This document shows, one piece after another, positions 11,362 through 20,920 of a DNA stretch of 64,000 nt. Where the stretch lies: positions 16,637,182 through 16,701,181 of the forward strand of contig CM040445.1 of assembly GCA_022749755.1 (NCBI GenBank). Reading direction: 5' to 3'. The first letter of the stretch is position 1. Every line of letters starts with the position of its first letter. Both the position numbers and the translations under genes were made by a program. The stretch comes from Azadirachta indica (Eukaryota; Streptophyta; Magnoliopsida; Sapindales; Meliaceae). Below the pieces are notes generated by a model, which saw only the letters and a program-made list of their open reading frames with translations, ran no database searches and was not told the DNA's origin.

Positions 11362-11823
11362 TTAAAAAATATAGGCATGTGATTGAGAATTTCCGGCAAA
11401 CAACTGTAATTGTTTTAGTCGTCCCCACAAAGGCACAACCTTTCCTTGAGTCTGATTTGAGGCTTGGCTTGGCCCACTGGAATACATTTGATTGTTTTGC
11501 AAAGAGGCATATAGAAGTTCAGGCTCGCTGTTGCCTCCAGCAGGACCGGTCATGTTTCCTCGTGGTGGAGCTGGAAGTTCTACTGTTGGCTGCCGCTGCT
11601 TATCCTCAGCTTCTGATGGTGTCTGTGAATGTTGTGACTGGATCTGTGATTGAACTTGTTGGTAATCTGGCTTGGTTTCACCCTGCTCTTGTTGGTTTTC
11701 TTCATGATCAATATGAGCAGCGGCTATGTTTTCTTGCTTTGCTGCAAATTTACATTCTGAAGATTGAACGTCACATTTTGTTGGGATTTCAGGCTTGGTA
11801 GGCTCGTAAACAGAAAGATCCAT
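11362..11823 (-). CDS. Unrecognised Gln/Glu-rich protein, paralogous to its downstream neighbour
   Basis: A minus-strand frame of 153 codons with ATG at 11,823. It begins MDLSVYEPTKPEIPTKCDVQ, continues through a Gln/Glu/Ser-rich middle (runs such as QQVQSQIQSQHSQTPSEAED), a Pro-rich stretch (VELPAPPRGN), and ends ELLYASLQNNQMYSS... then KVVPLWGRLKQ before about 15 less typical residues. The QNN-x-x-YS and LWGRLK motifs are shared with 10,785-11,312, but the 22-residue repeats are absent. I see no strong splice donor before its stop, so it may be a full short protein. It is hydrophilic, with no signal peptide. I do not recognise the family. Low-complexity composition means an uncharacterised plant-specific or rapidly evolving gene is likely. 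Confidence 0.5.
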   Translation of the reverse strand: MDLSVYEPTKPEIPTKCDVQSSECKFAAKQENIAAAHIDHEENQQEQGETKPDYQQVQSQIQSQHSQTPSEAEDKQRQPTVELPAPPRGNMTGPAGGNSEPELLYASLQNNQMYSSGPSQASNQTQGKVVPLWGRLKQLQLFAGNSQSHAYIF

Positions 11824-12005
11824 TTCAGGACTACTTTTGATGATTGGATATTCAGTGGGCTCTCAACTTGTTTCGTAGAGAGCTCAAAGGAGAGGCTAAT
11901 GCTGCGCCAGTCTAAATGCTACGTCCTATGTATGCAATGGAAGGAGGCAACTTACTGCGCAAAATAAATATAAGAAGTTAAGCATAAAAGTGTACACTTA
12001 CATGT

Positions 12006-12200
12006 AATCATTTCATTTTTCACCCATAAAGAAGACGACGACCAATACGAAGTTTTTGGTTAAGAGACCATGTTTGAAAGAAGACTAAGCAACGGAATGT
12101 GGTCCACAATGAAAAATAAAATACTTAAGGAGCAAGTTATAATCATTTCATTTTCCACCCGTAAAGAAAAGTTTTTGATTAAGTGATCATGTTTGAAAAG
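12006..12200. repeat. Imperfect tandem duplication, about 135 bp
   Basis: The phrase aatcatttcatttttcaccc at 12,006 recurs (one mismatch) at 12,141, and both are followed by a taaagaa...gtttgaaa series. The second copy runs into the MITE-like element. Confidence 0.6.
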
Positions 12201-12605
12201 TGATCAATGATTCGGTATAACTTTTTAAAAAAATTTTAGAAAAAAATTTTTATCAATAAAACTTTTTAAGTAAAATTTTTAACAAAAAAAAATTGTTAAT
12301 CTTTTAATTATTATAAATAATTTTTTATAAAATTTAAATAATTATTTAATAAATAAAATTTTGATATTTTATTTTAAAAAAATAATTTTAAAATTTTAAA
12401 ATAAAATAAGAGTATTTTAAATAATTTTATTTTTTAAAAAAAATTTTAATTTTAAATTTTTTCTAAGAGAAGAAAAACAACTTTTTTAATTTTTAAATAC
12501 CTTTCTTTAATGTGACATTAAAAAATTTAAAAAAAATTTTTATCATTAAAAAAAATTTTTTATCAGCCAAAAAGTCAAATCAAATAATACTAAGCAAACA
12601 ATATG
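12180..12605 (+). mobile_element. MITE-like AT-rich element, copy 1
   Basis: Aligns with 13,195-13,655: both have a tataactttttaa-like start, a shared core gtattttaaataatttta, and an end running taaaaaattt...tatcattaaaaa then a gtcaaatcaaat or gacaaaccaaac tail. The 3' tail, reverse complemented, gives a GTTTGGTTTGTC-like end. No coding capacity. Confidence 0.5.
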
Positions 12606-12674
12606 ATGCAAAAATAAATAAATAAATAAATAAATAACTCAAGGAACAACTCTTATACTATTAATAATATCATT

Positions 12675-12906
12675 TTATTTTCCGGATCCAGCCATAGCGA
12701 AGAAAGCCAAGACCAAAATCAGGGATGGCGCAACAATGTCTAAGGACAATTTCCTGTATCTGAAGTAAAAGGAAAGAAAACAATGTAAATAACACGTCAA
12801 TACAAGGTTGATTGTGAATATAAAAAGGGAAATCATTATTGAACAGTTATGCCAGTTCATTAGAAGTGTAAGATGGGACCTTAAAAAACTTTCAGATACA
12901 CGTACT
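12675..12906 (-). pseudogene. Candidate terminal exons of an unrecognised membrane-tail protein
   Basis: Minus strand. A frame ending at 12,906 (reading GYCEWNRTGK) is followed by a GTACGT donor. A good pyrimidine-rich acceptor (tttccttttacttcag) precedes 12,759, and the two join in frame to a hydrophobic tail with LSLDIVAPSLILVLAFFAMA and a TAA at 12,675. The splice sites and one long hydrophobic helix suggest real terminal exons, intact or remnant. I do not recognise the family and see no earlier exons. Treat as a hypothesis. Confidence 0.3.
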
Positions 12907-13194
12907 TTCCTGTTCTGTTCCATTCACAATAACCAGATACCAGGACTATCTAATCAATTTTAACAAACAGTTAACGTGTTTACAGCCTATTAACTCGGAA
13001 AAATAAGAGATTCAGAGAGGTGGGTGGAAGCTTCGACTCAATTGTGTCGCCTTTTTTTTTTTTTTTCCAAAAGAAATCATATGATCTACTTTTAGACAAA
13101 AAAGCACTTGGCCGTTGCTTTTCCAAAAACTGTAAGTTGTCACGATATTGCATAAAAGTACTTGTTGAAGCACTATCAACTACACAGTAACTTC

Positions 13195-13655
13195 TTTTTA
13201 TTTCGAAAAATTTTTTAAAATAGTCATGTTTTAAGATCTGATATAATTTTTTAAATAAAATTTTCTAAATTAGAGTTTTTATTCTTAAAACTTTTGTGAG
13301 TAAAACTTTTAATAAAAATTTATTAATCGTTTAATTGTCAAAAATAACTTTTAAGAAAAATTTGAGTAATTATTTTAATAGAAAAATTTTTAATGTTTTA
13401 TTTTAAAGAAATTACGTAAAATTTTTAAAATGAAGTAAGGGTATTTTAAATAATTTTATCTTTTAAAAAAATTAGGAAAGATCTACTGTTAAAATCTCAA
13501 ATTTTAGGCTTCTTCCAATAGAAGGAAAATAGTTTTTTTAATTTTTAAAAACTCTTTTTTCATTATCAATCAAACGATATTAAAAAATTTTAAAAAAAAT
13601 TATCATTAAAAAGGCCCTTTTACCCAATAAAAAAGACAAACCAAACGAACACTTA
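13195..13655 (+). mobile_element. MITE-like AT-rich element, copy 2
   Basis: Direct-orientation copy of 12,180-12,605 (see there). It carries an extra segment near 13,480-13,530 (gatctactgttaaaatctc) that the first copy lacks. Ends with aaagacaaaccaaacgaac. Confidence 0.5.
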
Positions 13656-14089
13656 GTAATTTATCAAAATAACTCTCTAAACTAATCCAAGATTACACTT
13701 TCGGACAAAAAGGAGCCTCACTTAACTATTTTACCAAAAAATTTGCCTCGTTTGAAAAATTAAGCAAATAAAACCAAAAAATTTGCCTTAATGAAAATTT
13801 TTTTGAGTAAAGTGAAAAGATTTGCCTTAAAAATATTTTTTTTATGACAAACATACGTTGCAGGGGGCAAAATGCAAAACTTTTTAAGCTTGAATTTTGA
13901 TTGTAGTAGGAAAACGCAAGACTTTTAAACTTAAACTTAGATAAAGAGAAACGCAAGACTTTTAAACTTGGATTTTAATCTATGTTTTAGTGGAATCAAA
14001 TATTTAAGAACCTTTGTATCAGGAGAAAAATATGCAAAATCTATCTTTATTATTTGTGTCTAATTATTTTTTTTTGTTTCTTCAAATAG
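13656..14089. other. AT-rich stretch with short local repeats
   Basis: Short motifs repeat locally (aaaatttgcct at several sites within 13,735-13,830; acgcaagacttttaaactt near 13,914 and 13,952). It abuts a splice acceptor at 14,089 and may be a former SMC5 intron. No exon seen. Confidence 0.4.
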
Positions 14090-14858
14090 GTAAAAAAGAG
14101 GTGGAGAATTGTTGAAAAGAATTATCAAATGCCATGAGACATAGAGAATCAATTGCTGTCGTCACTGTCGAACTCGAAAAAGAATTTCTTGAGGTTTGGT
14201 TTTATTATGGCATACTATTTGAATGCTTTATTAAATCCCAAACAAGTGTTTCCTATGAAATCGCAATAAATTTACCTCTACACCCACATTTTTTTGTGCT
14301 TTTCAAGGACAAATTGAGATGGTCATTTATTTATTCTTCTGAATTTGACAATTAGGCCTTTGATATTTTCTGTAGTGAGTTTGTTGGAATGCAGAACTGA
14401 AGTTAAAGATTTTATTTTTTATCTAGTTTTTCTTCAAGATCTTATAAACTGTACATTTACAGTTGTTGATGAGATTAATCAAGGTTAGTTGTATTGTATT
14501 CTTATGCTACTCAATGAACAAAACACAACATATGGGCAAAATCACAATGTTTCATATGTCAGTGGATCCTATAAATGAGAGAACGATGTTTCAACAACTA
14601 GTCAGAGAAGTCAGCCAACCCAATATACCTCAGTGAGAACATGACCTTATTTTTTCTTCTGGTTAGTTTTTTGTAATCCTAGTTTATGAACATCTACCAG
14701 GGAAGGATTCTCTCATGTTTATTGCAAAAGCATAATATTGGAACAACTATTTGTTTTTGTTAATGTTCTGCAGATGTTTCTTACTGACTCGAAAGCTGCT
14801 GTCATGTTTGGAGTATAGTGAAGCCTGTAGCATTTTGAATATAATGAATGGACCCTAA
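14090..14858 (+). pseudogene. SMC5: SMC5 (structural maintenance of chromosomes 5) C-terminal gene fragment
   Basis: Four exon remnants match plant SMC5, the ATPase subunit that pairs with SMC6 in DNA repair. Exon 1 (14,090-14,193) reads KKEVENC, an in-frame TGA, then KELSNAM...ELEKEFLE, from the C-terminal coiled coil. Exon 2 (about 14,410-14,483) reads YLVFLQDLINCT then VVDEINQG, the Walker B region. Exon 3 (14,563-14,632) reads DPINERTMFQQLVREVSQPN. Exon 4 (14,774-14,858) reads CFLLTRKLL...LEYSEACSILNIMNGP, then TAA. Splice sites and phases are largely kept (ca|gtgaga, ctgcag|a), so this is a DNA-level copy and not a retrocopy. The exons between 1 and 2, including the signature (LSGGE-like) region, are missing, and a small frame disruption lies at the T-run at 14,410-14,422. 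Function is lost. The family match comes from remembered conserved residues; confirm by search. Confidence 0.85.
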
Positions 14859-14938
14859 TCTAAAGGGGCCATCAATTAAAAGAGGGTGGAATGCAAAAGA
14901 ATACGCATGAACACATATACAGTTATATATATATATAT

Positions 14939-14940
<2 letters not shown>

Positions 14941-15008
<68 letters not shown>
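14941..15008. repeat. (AG)n microsatellite
   Basis: 34 uninterrupted AG units, preceded by a short AT tract at about 14,925-14,938. The long Ser/Leu frame this makes on the minus strand is an artefact. Confidence 0.95.
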
Positions 15009-15012
<4 letters not shown>

Positions 15013-15700
15013 GGGGGAAGGGAGGGGGGATTTGAGATTATAAGCAACCTCTTAAAATTAAACACATTTTTATATTTTTTATTAACCTTTAAATTAAGAG
15101 TACATGGAGAATGAAGATTAAATATAATAAAATATAATAAATATTTTATTTATTAATTAAGACATTTTATATTTTTTAAATCTTTATTTTTTTCTTATGT
15201 TTTAAGTTGTAAAATCTATCTTTTGTTTATTATATCTTCCTATTTTAATTATTACTTATAAATTAAAAAATATTTAAATTTACTATCAATAATTCTAATA
15301 AAAACCAATTATATTCATTAATTAATTTGTCTAAAAAATTTTAAAAATTATTATAATTCATAAATATTGAAAAAAATTATTTAATTCATGAGAATGCATG
15401 AAAAGTTTAATCGCAAAATTTAAAACCCTTGAAAACCTAAACTTTTGGCTTTTAGTTTTGAATTTACAACATGAATTTATTTTTAACCATTTAATTAAAG
15501 TATGAAAAAGGTTGAACAGTTCTATCGCTTACCATTATTACTATTGTTGTTGCTACATGTCTTTTTATGAACTAATAATATTCAAATTTCAAATTTTTTA
15601 ATATATACTGCAAAATAATAAAATTTTGATTATTTTAACTTATAAATGATAATTAAAAAAATTAAAATTAAAAAATAATAATTAAGATATAGACATAATG
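15009..15700. other. AT-rich stretch without features
   Basis: No gene, RNA or clear repeat seen. Confidence 0.45.
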
Positions 15701-15940
15701 TTAGAATAATAGAATTCGCCAAGTCAGTAAAGTTATCCACCTTTTGCAACCCAAAATTCCAGCCTCCCAAGATACTTCAAGACTCAAATAATCACTCTTG
15801 TTTATGTTATTATTCACAATATCAAAGATCCTATGGCTATCACATGTAGATTGAGAAGAGCCCGTAGCATTTGCTTTCTTCTTCATATTCATTAACTGTA
15901 ACGTCCACTTGAGTATTTTCCCATCCGTTATAAGCTCCAT
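15701..15940 (-). other. Candidate exon, unrecognised
   Basis: On the minus strand an acceptor-like ctttttgacgcag precedes two overlapping open frames. One starts at ATG 15,940 and runs to the left boundary (79 codons). The other reads GHGAYNGWENTQVDVTV... with an acidic NEYEEESKCYGLFS tail before TGA. Composition is less AT-biased than the surroundings, which suggests former coding DNA. No family recognised; flanks to 16,349 hold nothing else I can support. Confidence 0.2.
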
Positions 15941-16349
15941 GGCCCTGCGTCAAAAAGTCGCAATGCTTTGATCAGAATCCAGAATGAAGCCACATCGTGA
16001 ATCAGCAGCATGGAAAAACAAGATGAGGAGAAAATTCAAAATCATTGTATAAAATCCATTCTCGTCTTCACAGGTCAATCAATCTCGAATTTCTATATAT
16101 TCTATCTTCAATCTCAGTATTTGCAAAGTTAATGATGCAGCAATGCCATGACAGAAGGTTTAAGCCTTATTCCCTGTTTGTTGTCAATTTTACTGATATT
16201 GTTATTTTGTTTTAAAACTTTGCCCTTATTTGATATTTTGTACATTTTTAGAATTTTGGGTGGTTTTAACAGTAATGCAAAACGAATTGTTCTCTAAGTT
16301 TTGACTTTAAAGGATTATCTATCTATTTGAGGAGGCAGAAATAGAACAA

Positions 16350-16895
16350 GATAATTTTTTTCAGCAAAATCTTCTACTGTTTTCTTTAGCTTTTCTTTGG
16401 TTCTGAGAGAAGGATCAAGAATCTTAATCTCACCAAGACAAATTCTTCTCGAAAAATCCTGCTTCTGCAACAACTTTGGTATCAAAGCGACGGTCGTACC
16501 CTGAACTCCCTGGCTATCAAAGCGACAGTAGGAACCAAGTTGGTAGTAGTGAGCAAGACATGAAAGCTTTGTGGAGTGCTATTAGAGATCTAGAGCGGCG
16601 GCTTGAAGATAAGTTTGATGCATTCGTGTTGGAGATACACCAAACTCTGAAGCAAATTAACAACAAAGGAAGAGATGAGGAAAAGGATGACGAAGCCGTG
16701 GAGGAGATATAACTTTGCCACCACCATCGCAACACCGCAATTATTGACCACGAAATCGACGGATTTATCGAAATGGGCCTGTAAGATTTGAAAAAATACG
16801 AACACGATTTCATCCATCGACAACACCATCACAGCTATTCCAATAATGATGAAGATATTACAGCTTGGTTTTGACTTTCATTACAGTTTATGTTT
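16350..16895 (+). mobile_element. LTR-retrotransposon 5' fragment: primer site and gag N-terminus (copy 2)
   Basis: Near-duplicate of 860-1,385. The primer site at 16,477-16,488 reads TGGTATCAAAGC, closer to consensus at one position and worse at another. The gag-like frame to 16,712 encodes MKALWSAIRDLERRLEDKFD and a charged tail nearly identical to copy 1. It lacks an ATG at the frame start and has no downstream pol. It is joined to upstream block B at the same point as in copy 1. Confidence 0.65.
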
Positions 16896-18130
16896 TTATA
16901 CATTTAAGTGTAGTTGAATGTCAATGTTCAAATATAAATTTATAAAATTATAAACTACACATTTATATTATATTAATGAATTTTTTTCTGCATATTATTA
17001 GTTCTTGAAATTCTTACTGAAAATTAAATATTGATTAATTCAAAACTAATTATATTTAATACATTAATAATACAGTTCCCTAACTTTCATTAGTGATACT
17101 GTTAGTATTAATTAAATAGTGAGGAGTGTTTTCTTTTGGGTCTAATATCTTTTATCTATTAGATAAAATTATTTCAAAAATTGTTAAATTTATCATTTAA
17201 TTGATGAGAAAAGAAAATGAGATAATTACTTAAGATATAGTATTACTTTCTTTAAGATACTTATGAAATTGTTGAACTAATTCCCACAATAAACAATCAT
17301 TTATGTCCTATGCAAAATCATATTAGAATATAATGAACTAAATTGACTTTCTTAACATTTGTGGTAAAAGTAAGATGAAGCCGATGGTGGATTTGCATTG
17401 CATCAAAAACATCCCAATTTTTGTATAATCGAGACTCCTTTGATAAATTTTTAAGATAATATTAATAAATTGTATATGTAATATATAATTTTAAAAAAAA
17501 AAAAATCTTAATTTCTCCCAACCTCATCATAATCACTTTGCATTTATTCTAAATTACTGATTAATACATTATAAGCTATCAAATATAAATTTTTTTATTT
17601 CATTTCAAGTGTCTTGATTTCCCTCGAATTTTTTTTTTCTTAATTTATTTTGAGTTAAAAGATTGTGATTTTAATTGTTACTTTGAATAAGTGCGTGTCT
17701 CAATGACCTTATTTTGAAGTAAAATTATAAAATATCATTTTAACAAATGTTTATTTGAGATTAGTTTAAATAAAAATGTAAAATTACTAGAAAATTTGGC
17801 TGATTAAATTACAAAACAATCAAATAAATCATAGGAAACAAACTTGTATTATTAGCTCTAGTCACCACTTATTAAAGTTATATAGTAATTATGATTAAAG
17901 TTACCGCGTTTTATTTAAATGCTTAAATCCGTGGGCCCAGTTCCCAGCACTCAAGTAGTTTGTTTGTTTTGCCGAAAGTTAATGGATTGTTGCTTTGTTC
18001 CTGTACATGTTTTTTTTCCTTTCGGCTCCATGAAGACGAATGCCAGATCTTTCATAATCATCACGAGATGTCCTTTTCTTTTCTACACCTACCTACTTGA
18101 ATATATAATTAACGAAAATTTGTAGACTTT
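16896..18130 (+). repeat. Resistance-gene upstream block, copy B
   Basis: Aligns with blocks A, C and D up to about 17,340. After a gap, 17,470-18,130 again matches 53,630-54,480 and 57,230-57,745: shared phrases include tttatttaaatgcttaa, cccagttcccagcac and gaatgccagatctttcataa. It lies directly 5' of pseudogene 1 and probably carried its promoter. B lacks about 440 bp present in D between the tail at 57,745 and the leader at 58,190. Confidence 0.7.
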
Positions 18131-18431
18131 CTTTGATCTTAAAGGCTGCGCTTTTCTACTGCTTCTTGTTCTTGATCTAGAGAACTTTTCTTCTTTTCAT
18201 ATTCCATTGCAATCTCTACTTTTCTATTTGCTTTGCTTTCGTTTCGCTTGCTTGCTTATCATCTACTTTCTCACCCGGCCTTTTTATCTACTGATCCGCC
18301 GCTGCTTGTGTGGTCACTTGTGTTTTCAACATTTCGTTCTGCTTGTTGTGTTGTTGTCTCTCGAGTCTCCTTCTTGCTTTCACTTCTCAATTAAAAGCAG
18401 AGCACGAGCAGGAAAAGAAAAGATTTTGGAG
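18131..18431 (+). promoter_or_regulatory. 5' leader of resistance pseudogene 1
   Basis: Pyrimidine-rich leader shared with 58,190-58,647 (phrases tgttcttgatctagagaa, gtcacttgtgttttcaaca, ccttcttgctttcactt). An open frame passes through from 18,207, but homology with copy 2 places the start codon at 18,432. I cannot place a transcription start. Confidence 0.5.
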
Positions 18432-20920
18432 ATGTTGGAAATCATTTTTGATATTATTTGCAAAGTTGCCGAGTGTTTGGCTCTGCCAGCAGAACGTCAA
18501 ACTTATTATTTGGTGAACTACAAAAGCAACTTTGAGAATCTCCAGTCAGAACTCGACAAATTGAAGGAGAAAAGTATGCATATTCAGCGCAAGGTGGATG
18601 AAGCTAAAAGAAACGGGGAAAGATTGAAGAAAACGTTCAGAAGTGGCTGAAGTGTGTGAGCAAGATAACTGATGATGACCAAGCGGGGAAATTTAGTAAA
18701 AATGAAGGGATAGCTGCAAAGAGCCGATGCGTCATAGGGTTGTGCCCTGATTTGAAGATGCGCTATCAACTTAGCAAGGAAGCAGTGAGGCAGCATGATG
18801 ACATTGTCAACCTCTTGAAGATAGCCGAGAGTTTTGATAGAATTTCCTACCGTTCCATTCCAAAGGATCCACGGCTATTGAACAAAGACTATGTGCGTTT
18901 GCAGTCTCGAATGTCCATTTTGACAAATATACTTAATGCTTTTAAGTAATCCTGATTAAACATGATTGGGATTTGGGGAATGGGTGGTATTGGCAAGACG
19001 ACGTTAGCGAAGGGAGTTGCGAAGCATGCAGAGGAAAACAAGCTCTTTGATCTGGTGGTCTTTGCGGACGTAACCCAACATTCAAAGGTAAAGAAGATCC
19101 AACAAGAAAATTGCAGATAGGTTAGATATGACTTTCTCTGAGATCAATGAATCAGGAAGGGCAGGAAGGCTATGTCAAAGATTGAGGGATGAGATGAAGA
19201 TCCTTATAATTTTAGATAATATTTGTGAAAGTCTTGATTTGACGGCCATAGGAATTCCAGTGGGAGACGATCACAAGAGATGCAAAATATTGTTGACAGC
19301 AAGATGTGTTCATTTATTGGAAAGAAATATGGATTCTCAACGAACCTTCCAAGTTAACGTCTTAGATGATGAAGAGGCTTGGGGTTTATTTAAAGAAATG
19401 GCAGGAGATTATATTGAAGGTGTTGAGTTCAAACATATAGCAACAGAGGTAGCAAAGGAATTCCCCTGGTTGCCCATTTCCATTGTAACTGTGGGGAAGG
19501 CATTAAGGAAAAGGAAATTATCTGAATGGAAAGATGCTTTGCTAAACCTAAGAAGACCACCTCATTGAACCAAAGGTATACGGGCAAATGCATATTCAGC
19601 CATAGAGTTGAGTTTTGGAGAGTGAGGAACTAAAGAAAACATTTTTGTTAATAGGATATTCCTACATCACAATGGTTGACTACTTGTTAATTTATGGGGT
19701 TGGTTTGGGTTTGTTTGATGACATCAATAAGATGGAAGATGCACAAAATCGAGTGCGTACATTGGTCCAAAAGCTCAAGAACTCTAGTGTGCTGCTCGAT
19801 GATGAAGGCAATTTTAAAGATTTTATTATGCATGATGTTGTTCGTGATGTTGCCGTATCAATTGAATCTTGAGACCAACGTATACTTACGGCGACAGATG
19901 AGGAGGCTAATCAATGGGAGTGGCCAAATGAGAATACATTAGAATATTGCAATTCAATTATTTTAATTGATGCGAAGATTCGTAAGCTTCCCGAAGTGCT
20001 AGAATGTCCACAACTGACACTTTTCTGCCTAGGTGCTCGGGGTTCTCAATTAAAAATTTCGGACAATTTTTTCAAAATGGTGATTGGGCTCAGAGTTCTA
20101 GACTTGGCTAATATGGATTTATCTTCACCTACATCATCACTTGGTCTCTTAAAAGACCTTCGAACTCTGTGCTTATGCAACTGCATAATGCGCGACATAG
20201 CTGTTATCGGAGCCTTGGAGAAACTGGAAATTCTTTGTGTACATAGTTTTAATATTGAGCGGTTGCCTGTGGAAGTCAGACAGTTGACGAGACTAAGGTC
20301 GCTTGAGTTGAGAGCTTGTTTCGCACTAGAAGTTATTCCACCAAATGTTATATCATGTTTGTCCAATTAGAAGAAATCCATGTGGATAGATTTGCTGAAT
20401 GGGAGGTGGAAGGAAACAGAGAAAGAAGAATTGCTAGCCTCGATGAATTGAAGCATTTGCCTAAGCTGACCGGACTGCAAATATGTATCAAAGCGAAGAC
20501 TCTACCAAGGGGCTTGTTCTTCGAAAGATTGCAAAGGTACAAAGTTTGGATCACAAGATGTCCTGAGGGTTTCCAACATGGGAAAAAAGGGCGTGAGATT
20601 TCTATAAAATTCAAGCTTGAGCTTACGGCCACGAACATTAGTTCGAAGGGCGGACATATCATGCAGTTGAAGAGAATTGAAGACCTGTGTGTAAGTGGAT
20701 TCTGGGACATGAAGAATGTTCTTTATTGATTAGATAGAGAAGGTTTTCCACAATTGAAGTCTCTTAGGGTAAAAGATAATCCCGAGCTTTTGTGTATTGT
20801 TGACTCAATGGAGGATGTCACTCGTAATTCATTATCTCTTATAAAGCTTCCAAACATGGAGAAAATAAGTTGTGGCCAACTAGCAGCGGAATCTTTTGGC
20901 AAATTGAGGAAGAGTGTTTG
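18432..20920 (+). pseudogene. CC-NBS-LRR disease-resistance pseudogene 1, 5' part
   Basis: Homologue of RPS2/RPS5-type intracellular immune receptors. In order: coiled-coil N-terminus from ATG 18,432 (LEIIFDIICKVAECLA); P-loop GMGGIGKTT at 18,977-19,003; kinase-2-like LIILDNICESLD near 19,200-19,235; RNBS-B-like KILLTARC; the GLPL position reading WLPISIVTVG; MHD motif at 19,828-19,836; then LRRs (GLRVLDLANMDL, GALEKLEILCVHSFNIERLP). Lesions: frameshift near 18,620; stops at 18,947 and 18,953; frameshift near 19,106; TGA at 19,566; small deletion near 19,608; TGA at 19,870; frameshift near 20,365; TGA at 20,727. The LRR is then cut by copia 1 at about 20,921. The gene resumes at 25.0, 25.55 and 30.03 kb. 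Non-functional. Confidence 0.92.

Noticed and set aside
14802..15065. Minus-strand frame rich in Ser-Leu repeats
   Set aside because: It is a translation of the (AG)n microsatellite; no exon context.
18207..18431. Extension of the pseudogene-1 frame upstream of the ATG
   Set aside because: Hydrophobic residues come from a pyrimidine-rich leader; homology to pseudogene 2 starts at the ATG at 18,432.
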